A DNA stretch of 33,750 nucleotides from Oscillospiraceae bacterium. Its GTDB lineage: Bacteria > Bacillota > Clostridia > Oscillospirales > Ruminococcaceae. Below the pieces are notes generated by a model. The model did not search any database and was not told the DNA's origin. It saw only the letters and a program-made list of their open reading frames with translations. The DNA lies in assembly GCA_017468865.1 (NCBI GenBank), contig JAFUHM010000033.1, forward strand, positions 1 through 33,750, given 5' to 3'. This document shows, in pieces, positions 7,613-16,453 of this stretch (positions are counted from its first letter, which is position 1; every line of letters begins with the position of its first letter). The position numbers and the translations under genes are program-made.

Positions 7613-8623
7613 TTATCTTCTGAACATCCTGAAAAAGTTCATGGACAGTTCAACACCATTTTCATGGGATATCTTCGTGTATTCCGCAATATCATCATCT
7701 GCAAAGAACATAAATGCCAGAAATCCTGATACAGCAATAGTCAGCAGATACTGGAGGACATAGAATATCCCCGTAGATGCGGATCCTGTCAGTGAGGATA
7801 GCAGTCCGCCGCCAAAGAGGACAGTACCTACATTCAACAGTGCTCTGAAAAGGTTTATGGAGCACGCCCAGCCCAGCAGTTCTCTTGCCTTGCGGCTGCC
7901 TTGGCGAAGCTTGACGAGAAGAACGACGATAGCCACATTGAAGATCAGTCCGAAGAGACTGAAGCTTATCACATTGAGAAGAGCACCAAGACCATAGTAT
8001 ATGATGCCTATCGTGGTAAGCAGATCCACCTTATGCTTTCCCTTTTCGGCGATTTCGGAATTCACATTGAACTGCTGTTCATACAGTGAATCAAGTGATT
8101 TGTTCGTGCCGTTTTCATTATAGCGGTAAGAGCCGACGTTCTCATTTGCGTAATCAGCACTTGAATACCGTCTCTGTTCGGGTGCTACGCCTGCCTTCTC
8201 AATGGCATTTGCTCTGTCGAGAAGCTCCTGTTCACGGCGCTTTGCTTCTTCGACTGCCGCACGTTCCTGCTCTGCCTGCATGGAATGGAAGCGGTTTTCC
8301 TTAGATACATACAGCTTATCGGGATTGAAATTCCCTATGTCGGCTGATGCGCCCTCGACGGCATTCCCATCCATATCCGAAATGAGCGATGACACATCAA
8401 GGCTCTCAAGATCATAGTCCTCCACATCCAACACCATATCCGCAGCGGTGTCATTCACCGCCGTTTCTGTCAAGGTGTTTCCCAAAGTATCGGAAACGGC
8501 ATCTGCGGCGCTGCCGAGTTCTGCGGAGATCTCTGCTGCCGGTGCGTTCAGATCGGGAAGATCGGGCAGTTCAGGCAGGTCAAGTGAATCAAGGCTTATG
8601 CCTTCCATATTCAGTTCATCCAT
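7613..8623 (-). CDS. Membrane protein with long acidic N-terminal region, unknown function
   Basis: A 336-residue protein in two halves. Residues 1-110 are acidic and rich in Asp, Leu, Ala and Ser, starting with a proline-containing stretch of DLPELP/DLPDL repeats. Residues 113-145 are charged and probably helical. Residues 200-308 contain about four hydrophobic segments (roughly 203-220, 222-238, 254-273, 284-307), followed by a short cytoplasmic tail ending FRMFRR. There is no signal peptide. I do not recognise the family. Its fixed place between rsfS (21 bases) and leuS (26 bases) suggests a housekeeping link, but sequence gives no function. Confidence 0.7.
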   Translation of the reverse strand: MDELNMEGISLDSLDLPELPDLPDLNAPAAEISAELGSAADAVSDTLGNTLTETAVNDTAADMVLDVEDYDLESLDVSSLISDMDGNAVEGASADIGNFNPDKLYVSKENRFHSMQAEQERAAVEEAKRREQELLDRANAIEKAGVAPEQRRYSSADYANENVGSYRYNENGTNKSLDSLYEQQFNVNSEIAEKGKHKVDLLTTIGIIYYGLGALLNVISFSLFGLIFNVAIVVLLVKLRQGSRKARELLGWACSINLFRALLNVGTVLFGGGLLSSLTGSASTGIFYVLQYLLTIAVSGFLAFMFFADDDIAEYTKISHENGVELSMNFFRMFRR

Positions 8624-8644
8624 TTTTTTACCCCCATGATATAT

Positions 8645-9013
8645 TTAGTTTTCTTTGATTATCCAACTTGAAATATCTACGCTTTCACCATCAGCCCAGA
8701 GCTTGTCCAAATTGTAGAAATCACGCTGTTCCTTGTAGAATACGTGAACTACGATATCCCCGTAATCAAGTATCACCCAGCCCCCGTTAGGCTCCCCCTG
8801 TACGGAATTGGGCTTCCTTCCTTCGCAGTTGACTGATACCTGGTATTCCACTTCGTCGGCAAGTGCCTTGGTCTGTGTGACAGATGTGCCGTCTGCAATG
8901 ACAAAGTAGTCCGCAAGGATCGTGAGATCTGTGACATGGAGGACGTTTATATCCTCGGCTCTTTTTGCGTCAAGTGCCTTGACGATGGTTTCCACAATGT
9001 TTATCGTATCCAT
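8645..9013 (-). CDS. rsfS: Ribosomal silencing factor RsfS
   Basis: A 122-residue protein matching the RsfS/Iojap family in length and sequence: an N-terminal helix IVETIVKALDAKRAEDI, then VTDLTILADYFVIADGTSVTQTKALADEVE, and a C-terminal GGWVILDYGDIVVHVFYKEQRDFYNLDKLW. It binds ribosomal protein L14 on the large subunit and blocks subunit joining when nutrients are scarce. It is 2 bases downstream of yqeK, in the usual Firmicute arrangement nadD-yqeK-rsfS. Confidence 0.95.
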   Translation of the reverse strand: MDTINIVETIVKALDAKRAEDINVLHVTDLTILADYFVIADGTSVTQTKALADEVEYQVSVNCEGRKPNSVQGEPNGGWVILDYGDIVVHVFYKEQRDFYNLDKLWADGESVDISSWIIKEN

Positions 9014-9015
9014 TT

Positions 9016-9600
9016 TTACTCCTTATTCTTTTTCAGATACAGTGCGGCATAGCGGTTGTATGCCGACTGTGAGTGTGATGGGATAACAGAACCTTTTTTC
9101 AGTACATCCGATATCTGGAATCTCAGAGCCTCATACATCGCTCTGTCGATATCCGAGAGGGCAAGTTCCCTCATTTCGTCAACATCCTTGTAATCACGGT
9201 CTGCCGAAGTAAGGTCAGCGAGATAGACAACTTCTTCAAGTCTTGACATACCGCCTCTTGCGATAGTATGGTAACGCACCGCATTCAGTATGTCCTCATC
9301 ATCTATACCAAGAACTTCCTTAGCATAATAGGAGGCGGCAGGGCCATGATAGAGAGCAGGTACCATTTCCTCCTCCGACGTAAAGTTTCTCCCGCAGTTT
9401 TTTGCCATGATAAGCTGTTCGGAATGAGGTATCTCCTTGCAGATGTCATGTATCAGCCCGGCAAGATAGGCCTTGTCCTTATCCGCACCATGCTTTACTG
9501 CGAGCTTTACAGCCATATCCGCAACATTGAGGCTATGCTGGCACCGCTTTTTTGAAAGCCGTATCTTTAGTATCTGCTTTATCTCATCAGTGTTTATCAT
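9016..9600 (-). CDS. yqeK: Bis(5'-nucleosyl)-tetraphosphatase (symmetrical), YqeK family
   Basis: A 194-residue HD-domain protein. Metal ligands expected for the family are visible: His22 (QHSLNVADMA), His51-Asp52 (GLIHDICKE) and His85 (YHGPAA), with YHTIARGGMS further along. YqeK enzymes hydrolyse diadenosine tetraphosphate to ADP in the cytoplasm. Its start overlaps the stop of nadD by 4 bases (ATGA type), which indicates translational coupling. The gene pair nadD-yqeK is common in Firmicutes. Confidence 0.93.
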   Translation of the reverse strand: MINTDEIKQILKIRLSKKRCQHSLNVADMAVKLAVKHGADKDKAYLAGLIHDICKEIPHSEQLIMAKNCGRNFTSEEEMVPALYHGPAASYYAKEVLGIDDEDILNAVRYHTIARGGMSRLEEVVYLADLTSADRDYKDVDEMRELALSDIDRAMYEALRFQISDVLKKGSVIPSHSQSAYNRYAALYLKKNKE

Positions 9601-10178
9601 TGATATATCCTGTTCTTCTTTATATAATCATATACTTTGTCGGGGATAAGTCCCGCAGCATCCTCATTGTTTGAAAGCATCCAACGCAGCTGTGTTGAGG
9701 ATACCTCAAAGGGATCGGCTGTAATAAGGGTAACTTTTCCGCCCATATCTTCAATGGCTCTTGCATAGGGGAGAAGGTCCTCTCCGCATCTGCGGCTGAC
9801 GGTCACGACGTTTGCGATCCTGACGATATCCTCCGCCCTGTGCCATGCAGGAAGACTGCGTAGAGAATCACTGCCCACAGCAAGATAATACTCATCAGGT
9901 GCGCAAGCCATAAGGGCTTCAAGTGTGTCGATCGTGTAGCTTACACCCTCCCGGTGTATCTCCAGATCGGACACTTCTCCCGATCCTTCAAATGCCAGGC
10001 GGCACATCTCAAGTCTCTGCAAAGCGGTCGCACACTGAACGGAGCCCGTTTTGAAAGGATTTATCCGTGCAGGCATTATGATCATTCTGTCAGGGCACAG
10101 CACATCTATGATCTTTCTTACCGCACTGACATGGCCGTTATGCACGGGATCAAAGGTACCTCCGAAAAGTACGGTCAT
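9597..10178 (-). CDS. nadD: Nicotinate-nucleotide adenylyltransferase
   Basis: A 193-residue nucleotidyltransferase of NAD biosynthesis, converting nicotinate mononucleotide to deamido-NAD. The signature GGTFDPVHNGHV (residues 6-17) contains the HxGH ATP-binding motif, and the C-terminal SSTQLR is the second family signature. GSDSLRSLPAWHRAE in the middle is the substrate-binding segment. It overlaps yhbY upstream and yqeK downstream by 4 bases each. Confidence 0.96.
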   Translation of the reverse strand: MTVLFGGTFDPVHNGHVSAVRKIIDVLCPDRMIIMPARINPFKTGSVQCATALQRLEMCRLAFEGSGEVSDLEIHREGVSYTIDTLEALMACAPDEYYLAVGSDSLRSLPAWHRAEDIVRIANVVTVSRRCGEDLLPYARAIEDMGGKVTLITADPFEVSSTQLRWMLSNNEDAAGLIPDKVYDYIKKNRIYQ

Positions 10179-10480
10179 TTCTTCTTTGCCTTCGGAAGTT
10201 CGATCTTCGGATCCTGCGGATTTCGCTTGAACAGTACCAGTTTGCTCCCTATGGTAGTTACCACTTCAGCTTTGCAGGCATCCGCAAGCGCATAAGCGGC
10301 TTCTTCGGGAGTGACGGGTGCAGTTTCAAGGACAGTGAGCTTTATCAGCTCTCTTGCCTTGAGCGCATCTCCGGTCTGGGTGATAAGGTTATCGTTGATG
10401 CCGTTTTTCCCTACCTGAAAGATGGCATCCTCGGTCGATGCAAGCCCTCTCAGATAAGCTCTTTGTTTGCTTGTAAGCAT
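10175..10480 (-). CDS. yhbY: YhbY family RNA-binding protein (CRM domain)
   Basis: A 101-residue single-domain CRS1/YhbY protein. It shows the family opening LTSKQRAYLRGLA, the QVGKNGIND segment, ALKARELIKLTVLE, and the GSKLVLFKRNP end that precedes a basic tail (KAKKK). These proteins associate with pre-50S ribosomal particles. It lies 8 bases downstream of rdgB and overlaps nadD by 4 bases, consistent with an assembly/nucleotide housekeeping operon. Confidence 0.93.
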   Translation of the reverse strand: MLTSKQRAYLRGLASTEDAIFQVGKNGINDNLITQTGDALKARELIKLTVLETAPVTPEEAAYALADACKAEVVTTIGSKLVLFKRNPQDPKIELPKAKKK

Positions 10481-10488
10481 AATATCTC

Positions 10489-11049
10489 CTACAATATCTT
10501 AGTCAGTTCTCTTATTGCATTGCCACGATGACTTATGGCATTCTTCTCATCGGCGGACATTTCAGCCAGCGTGCGCTCTCCCACCAGGAAAATAGGGTCA
10601 TATCCGAAACCGTTCTCCCCGCGCTTTTCATGCCCTATGCGCCCTTCACACGCTCCGCTGACAAATTGAGCATTTCCCTCTTCGTCTATGAAGCATATTG
10701 CACAGCGGAAGCGTGCGGTACGCTCATCATCAGGTACTCCTTCAAGCTCTCTCAGTACTCTTTCACAACGGTGACCGGGCTCTGCATACCGTGCGGAATA
10801 CACTCCTGGTGCGCCGTTCAGATGATCCACTTCAAGGCCGCTGTCATCAGCTATGACAGGTACATGGAGCAGGTCATATATAGCCTTTGCCTTTATGCAG
10901 GCATTCTCTTCAAACGTAGTTCCTGTTTCATCTGCTTCTATATCCGCCCCCGCTTCGGCCTGGGAAATGACATCATACCCCATAGGGGAGAGTATCTCAC
11001 GGAATTCACGGAGTTTATTCTTGTTGTTAGTTGCCAGAATTATTTTCAT
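10489..11049 (-). CDS. rdgB: XTP/dITP diphosphatase (RdgB/HAM1 family)
   Basis: A 186-residue house-cleaning pyrophosphatase that removes non-canonical purine nucleotides (XTP, dITP). It starts MKIILATNNKNKLREF, contains ADDSGLEVD, ENGFGYDPIF and ends with SHRGNAIRELTKIL, all family signatures. I chose ATG at 11049 because family members begin at this TNNxxK strand and an AAGGA ribosome binding site lies 8 bases upstream; an in-frame extension to 11097 adds 16 residues without homology. Its start overlaps the end of the upstream small membrane protein gene by 23 bases. Confidence 0.94.
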   Translation of the reverse strand: MKIILATNNKNKLREFREILSPMGYDVISQAEAGADIEADETGTTFEENACIKAKAIYDLLHVPVIADDSGLEVDHLNGAPGVYSARYAEPGHRCERVLRELEGVPDDERTARFRCAICFIDEEGNAQFVSGACEGRIGHEKRGENGFGYDPIFLVGERTLAEMSADEKNAISHRGNAIRELTKIL

Positions 11050-11419
11050 ATCTTCTATCCTTAAGCAATTGTGATGCCCCGATAAAGAATGCCGCAAATA
11101 CCGCCGCCGTTATCGGTTCGGATGGTGTGATGACCATTCGGGTCATTGGATCCACTTTAACAGTGACCGTGCTCCCGAAAGGATACTGTTCGACCTTCCG
11201 TGTGGTAAAACTGCTCTCGTACTCTGTCCCGTCAATATCAAACGTCACGGTCACAGCCCAAGTATCCTTCTTTTTTACTTTGCTTACATCTGTAACAACG
11301 GCATCCATATCCACCGACATGAACAGCCGTACAGATCCCATTACTGCGATCATTCCAAGTACAGCTCCCATAAAAAGGAGAAGTACCGAGATCTTATTCA
11401 TCAGAGTCTTGTTCTTCAT
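11027..11419 (-). CDS. Small membrane protein, DUF3592-like
   Basis: About 130 residues. Two hydrophobic segments flank a soluble beta-rich part: an N-terminal segment (ISVLLLFMGAVLGMIAVMG) and a C-terminal one (ITAAVFAAFFIGASQLL). Between them lies VTVTFDIDGTEYESSFTTRK followed by YPFGSTVTVKVDP, which resembles DUF3592-type domains. Start choice is uncertain: ATG at 11419 or 11401, both inside the end of ftsY, without a strong ribosome binding site, which points to translational coupling to ftsY. Function is unknown. Its stop lies inside the rdgB start region. Confidence 0.65.
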   Translation of the reverse strand: MKNKTLMNKISVLLLFMGAVLGMIAVMGSVRLFMSVDMDAVVTDVSKVKKKDTWAVTVTFDIDGTEYESSFTTRKVEQYPFGSTVTVKVDPMTRMVITPSEPITAAVFAAFFIGASQLLKDRRYENNSGN

Positions 11420-12710
11420 CTTGTTCGGCTTTCTTTTTCTTGCCAAATGTGATCTCTTTAAAGAGGAAGCCGATCTTGCCGTCCTTCAGGCTCTTCTTCT
11501 TAGGCTCTTCTTCTTCGGCTACTTCCTGTTCGATCTGTGCAGCCTCTTCTTCGGTGATGTCGTGATACTCATAGGCAGGAACACTGACTTCATCTTCCTC
11601 TTCGGGAACTATGCTTTCGTCGTATTCATCATATATGATCTCACCGTCATCATCGGCTATATCATCGTCCGCATCTATAGTATCGTCATCAAGATCATCA
11701 TCCACGATCTCTTCCTCAATATCGCCGATCTCGTCTCCGACTTCATTCTCATCGATATCCTCATCATCGGTAAGTCGTTCGTAGTTGCCGTCGAACTCAG
11801 TCTCACTGATAAACAGAGCCTCTGCGAAATCTTCCGCATTGAATTCCATCAGATCGTCTATTTTCTCGCCTACACCCACGAGTTTAACGGGAATCCCGAG
11901 TTCACGGTGGATGCTGATGATTATGCCGCCCTTAGCGGTACCGTCAAGTTTTGTAAGGATTATGCCTGTAATATCAGCGACTTCGGAGAAAAGCTTCGCC
12001 TGATTTACCGCATTCTGTCCGGTCGTGGCATCAAGCACGAGAAGAGTCTCCACACGGCAGCCCTCTGCCTGCTGCTGACAGATGCGGTTTATCTTTCTCA
12101 GTTCATCCATCAGGTTCTTCTTATTATGAAGTCTTCCGGCAGTGTCACAGATAAGCACATCCGCATCTCTCGCCTTTGCCGCCGAGATAGAGTCAAATAC
12201 CACCGCCGCAGGATCAGCGCCCTCAGAGTGCTTGACTATCTCCGCACCTGCACGGTTGACCCATACTTCAAGCTGCTCGATCGCAGCCGCACGGAAAGTA
12301 TCCGCAGCGCCCACGATGACTTTCCTGCCGTCATTTACATACTTTGCGGCGAGCTTGCCTATGGAAGTGGTCTTGCCTGCTCCGTTCACGCCTATGACAA
12401 GGATTATAGTGGGCTTTGTATCGAGAATGATCTTCTGATCCTCTCCAAGCATATCAGCAATGATGGCTTTTATCTCACCGAGTATCATGGAAGGATCGGT
12501 TATGCCCTTTTCCTTCACACGAGCTCTCAGCTGATCGCATATCTCCACAGAGGTTTCAACGCCGATGTCGCAGGTAATGAGAGTCTCTTCAAGGCTCTCG
12601 AACAATTCTTCGTCTATTTTGGTGAAGGAGTTGAGAAGAAGAGTTATCCGCCCCATGACGGAATCTCTCGTCTTGCGTATCCCTTCAGCTATCTTCTGAA
12701 AAAAGTTCAT
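11394..12710 (-). CDS. ftsY: Signal recognition particle receptor FtsY with C-terminal acidic tail
   Basis: A 438-residue GTPase that docks SRP-ribosome complexes at the membrane. The NG domain fills residues 1-301: P-loop GVNGAGKTT (107-115), ADTFRAAA (136-143), DTAGR (189-193), [10 protein letters not shown] (253-262) and the closing [17 protein letters not shown]. Unusually, there is almost no N-terminal A domain. Instead about 137 residues follow the NG domain: a strongly acidic stretch (305-400) and then a basic, partly hydrophobic end ([20 protein letters not shown] and KKKK) that could touch membrane. The start has AGGAGA upstream and lies behind a perfect-consensus promoter. It is the first gene of the operon. 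Confidence 0.95.
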   Translation of the reverse strand: MNFFQKIAEGIRKTRDSVMGRITLLLNSFTKIDEELFESLEETLITCDIGVETSVEICDQLRARVKEKGITDPSMILGEIKAIIADMLGEDQKIILDTKPTIILVIGVNGAGKTTSIGKLAAKYVNDGRKVIVGAADTFRAAAIEQLEVWVNRAGAEIVKHSEGADPAAVVFDSISAAKARDADVLICDTAGRLHNKKNLMDELRKINRICQQQAEGCRVETLLVLDATTGQNAVNQAKLFSEVADITGIILTKLDGTAKGGIIISIHRELGIPVKLVGVGEKIDDLMEFNAEDFAEALFISETEFDGNYERLTDDEDIDENEVGDEIGDIEEEIVDDDLDDDTIDADDDIADDDGEIIYDEYDESIVPEEEDEVSVPAYEYHDITEEEAAQIEQEVAEEEEPKKKSLKDGKIGFLFKEITFGKKKKAEQDEEQDSDE

Positions 12711-12742
12711 AGGCGTTCTCCTGACAATTCATAATCTATTAT

Positions 12743-12771
12743 ATTATACTATATTTCACGAAGATTGTCAA
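12743..12771 (-). promoter_or_regulatory. Consensus sigma-A promoter of the ftsY-leuS operon
   Basis: On the - strand TTGACA (12771-12766) is separated by exactly 17 bases from TATAAT (12748-12743). Both hexamers are perfect consensus. Transcription would start near 12736, about 26 bases before the ftsY ATG. It can drive all genes down to the terminator at 2466-2497. Confidence 0.9.
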
Positions 12772-12787
12772 GAGAGATTTTGTGAAT

Positions 12788-12820
12788 ATGAAAAATAGCT
12801 GACATCAGAGTCAGCTATTT
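12788..12820 (-). terminator. Rho-independent terminator of pgk-pentapeptide transcript
   Basis: AAATAGCTGAC (12793-12803) pairs with GTCAGCTATTT (12810-12820) around a 6-base loop. In the leftward direction the stem ends in TTTTTCAT. It lies 42 bases after the stop of the pentapeptide-repeat gene and just upstream of the ftsY promoter, so it insulates the two operons. Confidence 0.88.
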
Positions 12821-12861
12821 GACAGTGTATTATCTACCGATACAGCGGCCCAAGGCTGCTG

Positions 12862-13299
12862 TCATGTGTAGAATTTTTCAAGCAGTGCTTTAAGCGGTAT
12901 CCCGTCTATTGTCATTCCGGAGATCTGGCAGGATCTGATAGCGATATTCTCAAGATTACAGTTGTCGAAGCGTGCCCCTTTCAGGTCGCAGCCCGCAAAC
13001 TTCGCATCAGTCATATCCACTCCGTCAAAAAGCCCGTTTTTGATATCTCCGTTCAGGATACAAACGTCCGACATGGATACATTTGTGATATCCGAATTAT
13101 CCATAGATGAATTTGACACACTTGTCCCGTTGAGCATCGCATTGTCTATCTGAGCGGATACAAGATTGCTGTCAGATATGGTGACTTCGGACATATCACA
13201 GTCCCTTACAGTGGCTGCCTGAAATTTAGTATCCCTGACTGCCGAATTAGAAAAGTCACAACCCACGCAGTCATCTATATTCAAATTCTGTAATATCAT
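12862..13299 (-). CDS. Pentapeptide-repeat protein
   Basis: A 145-residue protein made almost entirely of degenerate five-residue repeats (examples: CDFSN, TKFQA, CDMSE, SNLVS, AKFAG, CDLKG, ARFDN, CNLEN). Such repeats fold into a right-handed quadrilateral beta-helix. The last 15 residues (IPLKALLEKFYT) are likely a capping helix. No signal peptide is present. Some family members mimic DNA and bind gyrase, but nothing here shows that. It begins 58 bases after pgk with a TGAGGTAA ribosome binding site and is probably co-transcribed with it. Confidence 0.85.
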   Translation of the reverse strand: MILQNLNIDDCVGCDFSNSAVRDTKFQAATVRDCDMSEVTISDSNLVSAQIDNAMLNGTSVSNSSMDNSDITNVSMSDVCILNGDIKNGLFDGVDMTDAKFAGCDLKGARFDNCNLENIAIRSCQISGMTIDGIPLKALLEKFYT

Positions 13300-13311
13300 G
13301 ATTTACCTCAA

Positions 13312-13339
13312 ATGCGGCTCGCCGTACAGCAAGCCGCAT
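13312..13339. other. Intercistronic hairpin between pgk and pentapeptide gene
   Basis: ATGCGGCT (13312-13319) pairs with AGCCGCAT (13332-13339) around a 12-base loop. No T-run follows in the direction of transcription. It may lower read-through from pgk or protect its 3' end. Confidence 0.5.
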
Positions 13340-13357
13340 CATTTCAAGTCTTACTGT

Positions 13358-14581
13358 TTACTTATCAGCAATAACATCTACACCGGGAAGTACCTTGCCC
13401 TCAAGGTATTCAAGGGAAGCTCCGCCGCCGGTAGAGATATGGGACATCTTGTCAGCAAAGCCCAGCTGCATAACAGCCGCAGCAGAATCGCCGCCGCCGA
13501 TAATGGTGGTAGCATCGGTCTCTGCGAGAGCAGCAGCGACTGCGATAGTACCCTTTGCAAGAATAGGATTCTCGAATACGCCCATAGGACCGTTCCATAC
13601 AACAGTCTTTGCAGACTTTGCAGCCTCAGCGAAGAGCGCCTGAGTCTTAGGACCGATATCAAGACCCATCTTGTCAGCGGGGATCTCACTTGAAGGAACG
13701 TACTCAACAGCGATCTCTGCGTCGATAGGATCGGGGAAGGATGCTGCCACAGCAGTATCAACGGGGAGAAGGAGCTTCTTGCCCAGCTTTTCAGCCTTAG
13801 CCATCATCTCCTTGCAGTATTCGATCTTCTCATCGTCAACGAGAGAAGTACCTACTTCCTTGCCCTGAGCCTTAAGGAAGGTGTAAGCCATACCGCCGCC
13901 TATGATAAGTGTATCGCACTTTTCAAGAAGGTTGGATATAACATTGAGCTTATCAGCTACCTTAGCACCGCCAAGTATAGCAACGAAGGGTCTCTCAGGC
14001 ACCTCAACAGCATTGCCGAGATACTTGATCTCCTTCTGCATAAGGTATCCGACAGCAGTCTCCTTGACAAACTTGGTGACACCTGCTGTGGAAGCGTGAG
14101 CTCTGTGAGAAGAACCGAACGCATCCATTACAAATACCTGACCATCTACGAGATCAGCCAGTTCCTTGGAAAGATTTTCGCCGTTCTTTGTCTCGTCTGC
14201 GCCTCTGAAACGGGTGTTTTCAAGAACTACAACATCGCCGTCAGCCATAGCAGCGACTGCAGCCTTAGCATTAGCGCCAACAACTTCATCATCAGCAGCA
14301 AAAGTTACCTTTGTGCCGGGGAGGAGTTCTGCCAGACGAGCAGCAGCGGGAGCGAGGGAGAACTTAGCCTCAGGGCCGTTCTTGGGCTTGCCCAGATGAG
14401 AGCAGATAACTACCTTGCCTCCATCGGAGATGAGCTTCTTTATTGTGGGGAGAGCAGCCTGGATACGGTTATCATTGGTGATAACTCCGTCCTTGAGAGG
14501 AACGTTGAAGTCTACTCTTACGAGTACCTTTTTTCCCTTGACATTCAGATCGTCAACGGAAACCTTGTTCAAACCTGCCAT
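13358..14581 (-). CDS. pgk: Phosphoglycerate kinase
   Basis: A 407-residue glycolytic enzyme making ATP from 1,3-bisphosphoglycerate in the cytoplasm. Signatures are [14 protein letters not shown] (19-32), SHLGKP (61-66), the ENTRF segment (121-125), [12 protein letters not shown] (153-164), [11 protein letters not shown] (327-337) and the nucleotide loop GGGDSAAA (362-369). The length is normal and no catalytic residue is missing. AAAGGA lies upstream of the ATG, behind a good sigma-A promoter. It is transcribed away from the fumarate reductase terminator. Confidence 0.98.
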   Translation of the reverse strand: MAGLNKVSVDDLNVKGKKVLVRVDFNVPLKDGVITNDNRIQAALPTIKKLISDGGKVVICSHLGKPKNGPEAKFSLAPAAARLAELLPGTKVTFAADDEVVGANAKAAVAAMADGDVVVLENTRFRGADETKNGENLSKELADLVDGQVFVMDAFGSSHRAHASTAGVTKFVKETAVGYLMQKEIKYLGNAVEVPERPFVAILGGAKVADKLNVISNLLEKCDTLIIGGGMAYTFLKAQGKEVGTSLVDDEKIEYCKEMMAKAEKLGKKLLLPVDTAVAASFPDPIDAEIAVEYVPSSEIPADKMGLDIGPKTQALFAEAAKSAKTVVWNGPMGVFENPILAKGTIAVAAALAETDATTIIGGGDSAAAVMQLGFADKMSHISTGGGASLEYLEGKVLPGVDVIADK

Positions 14582-14635
14582 TATAATGACATCCTTTCTA
14601 AACTATTGGATATCGGCATAAAATGCCTCATTTTT

Positions 14636-14664
14636 ATTATAGCATAATTATTTCCAAATTACAA
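14636..14664 (-). promoter_or_regulatory. Sigma-A promoter of pgk
   Basis: TTGTAA (14664-14659) and TATAAT (14641-14636) on the - strand are spaced by 17 bases. The predicted start near 14629 gives a leader of about 48 bases before the pgk ATG. Confidence 0.82.
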
Positions 14665-14695
14665 GAGCAATGGAAAATTTTTTACATATATCACC

Positions 14696-14725
14696 AAAAA
14701 AATCTCCCCGCTACAAGCGGGGAGA
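14696..14725 (-). terminator. Strong Rho-independent terminator after the frdA gene
   Basis: A perfect 10-bp stem TCTCCCCGCT / AGCGGGGAGA (14703-14712 with 14716-14725) with a 3-base loop is followed, leftward, by seven T residues. It lies 94 bases after the frdA stop and ends the redox operon. Confidence 0.93.
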
Positions 14726-14819
14726 GAGCTTGCCATGACCATACGGCGTGCCGCTTCAGGCGGTGCAAGACCTTTTTGTACGGTCTCTTGACCTCAGCCT
14801 GCGGTTCACCGCTGATGTC

Positions 14820-16439
14820 TTACAGCTGCTGCTTGAACTTTCTTGCGTAGTCGGGAAGGAGCTTGGGAGATACCATATCAGTCTCTATGCCCGCTGCCTT
14901 GATCTCATCGTCAAACTTGCCGACATGATCGAGAGTCAGCTTGCCCAGCTTAACATCCTTGAACTTGGCAGCAACGCTTCTGCCGGCATTTCTGCCGAAT
15001 ACGATAACGTCCAGGAGCGAGTTGCCCATCAGTCTGTTTCTTCCGTGGATACCGCCGACAGCCTCACCTGCAACATAAAGGTTCTCAACACCGCTCATTC
15101 CATCGGGTGTGATATCTATGCCGCCGTTCTGATAGTGAAGCGTAGGATATACAAGAATAGGTTCCTTGCGGATATCTATGCCATATTCCATAAACATACG
15201 GAGCATAGCAGGGATGCGCTTCTCGATAGTACCCTCACCGTTCTTGAGTTCGATGATGGGAGTGTCGAGCCATATGCCCTCGCCGTCGCCGGTGGAGATG
15301 CCCTTTCCTCTTGCCTTGCATTCACGGATTATAGAAGAAGCGCATATGTCACGGGTCTCCAGAGGATGCATGAACACCTCACCGTCCACGTTGACCAGCT
15401 TTGCACCGAGAGAACGTACCTTCTCTGTAACGAGTGCGCCGAATATCTGCTCGGGGAAAGCCGCACCTGTGGGATGATACTGCAAAGAATCAGCATAGAG
15501 CAGCTTAGCGCCCACTCTGTAAGCCAGAACAAGACCGTCCGCAGTAGCACCGTAATGGTTGGATGTGGGGAAACCCTGATAGTGAAGTCTTCCTGCGCCG
15601 CCTGTTGCAATGACAACAGTCTTTGCTCTTGCGACCATCAGTTCCTTTGTCTCCATGTTCATCAGAACTGCACCTGCTGCCTTGCCCTGATCGTCAAGGA
15701 TGATCTCCACAGCAGCGGTGAAGTCGATGACAGGGATCTGACGGTTGAGGACTTCATCACGGAGAGTCTTCATGATCTCCGCACCGGAATAGTCCTTGCA
15801 GGCGTGCATTCTCTTGCGGGATGTGCCGCCGCCGTGAGTAGTGATCATTGTGCCGTCGGGCATCTTGTCGAACTCAACTCCGAGTTCATTGAGCCACTTT
15901 ATAGCATCGGGAGCCTCGGTAACAAGCTTGGCTACCAGCTCATGCTTGCCCTTGAAATGACCTCCGCCGTATGCATCGATGTAGTGGATAGCAGGGGAGT
16001 CGTTGGGCTTATCAGCAGCCTGGATACCGCCCTCTGCCATCATAGTGTTGGCATCGCCTATACGCAGCTTGGTCACGATCATGACATTAGCTCCGCCGTT
16101 ATGAGCCTCGATGGCAGCAGAAGAACCTGCACCGCCGCCGCCGATAACCAGAACGTCTACATCATACTTGGGATTTTCAAGATCTATCTTTGAAGGATCT
16201 ATCCTGCTGTGTGCCTGAAGGAGATCAGCCAGCTGATGAGGCACCTTTTCACCCTTGTTAGGGCCTATCTTCAGTTCCTCAAATTCAGACTCGATGTAGT
16301 CAGGATGATATGTCATCAGCACCTGATCCTTCTGCTCAGCGGTCATTCTCTCAGGTTCAAGTGCTGCATTAGCTGCACGGTTCGCTTCAACTTTCTTGAG
16401 CGACTCCCTCATTTGTTCAGTCGTGTACGCTTCGCACAT
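14820..16439 (-). CDS. frdA: Fumarate reductase/succinate dehydrogenase-type flavoprotein
   Basis: A 539-residue flavoprotein expected to reduce fumarate to succinate. The FAD-binding GxGxxG lies at residues 100-105 (VIGGGGAGSSAA). Active-site and FAD motifs follow: THGGGTSRKRMHA (201-213), ATGGAGRLH (279-286), QYHPTGA (320-326), a His in YPTLHYQNGGI (431-441), and GEAVGGIHGRNRLMGNSLLD (458-477). About 90 residues precede the FAD motif; ordinary FrdA starts almost at that motif, so this N-terminal extension is unusual and may contact partners. No membrane-anchor gene accompanies it. GGGAGGA precedes the ATG, 14 bases after the iron-sulfur partner. L-aspartate oxidase or a related FAD oxidoreductase is a less likely alternative. 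Confidence 0.88.
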   Translation of the reverse strand: MCEAYTTEQMRESLKKVEANRAANAALEPERMTAEQKDQVLMTYHPDYIESEFEELKIGPNKGEKVPHQLADLLQAHSRIDPSKIDLENPKYDVDVLVIGGGGAGSSAAIEAHNGGANVMIVTKLRIGDANTMMAEGGIQAADKPNDSPAIHYIDAYGGGHFKGKHELVAKLVTEAPDAIKWLNELGVEFDKMPDGTMITTHGGGTSRKRMHACKDYSGAEIMKTLRDEVLNRQIPVIDFTAAVEIILDDQGKAAGAVLMNMETKELMVARAKTVVIATGGAGRLHYQGFPTSNHYGATADGLVLAYRVGAKLLYADSLQYHPTGAAFPEQIFGALVTEKVRSLGAKLVNVDGEVFMHPLETRDICASSIIRECKARGKGISTGDGEGIWLDTPIIELKNGEGTIEKRIPAMLRMFMEYGIDIRKEPILVYPTLHYQNGGIDITPDGMSGVENLYVAGEAVGGIHGRNRLMGNSLLDVIVFGRNAGRSVAAKFKDVKLGKLTLDHVGKFDDEIKAAGIETDMVSPKLLPDYARKFKQQL

Positions 16440-16453
16440 CTGCCGTTCCTCCC

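Noticed and set aside
11031..12734. 567-codon open frame on the + strand opposite ftsY and its neighbour
   Set aside because: Antisense to the FtsY GTPase motifs and acidic tail; the translation is a low-complexity mirror of the acidic codons.
14748..16193. 481-codon open frame on the + strand opposite frdA
   Set aside because: It is an antisense shadow of a clearly coding flavoprotein gene; its translation is Cys/Leu/Val rich with no family motif, and its start has no ribosome binding site.
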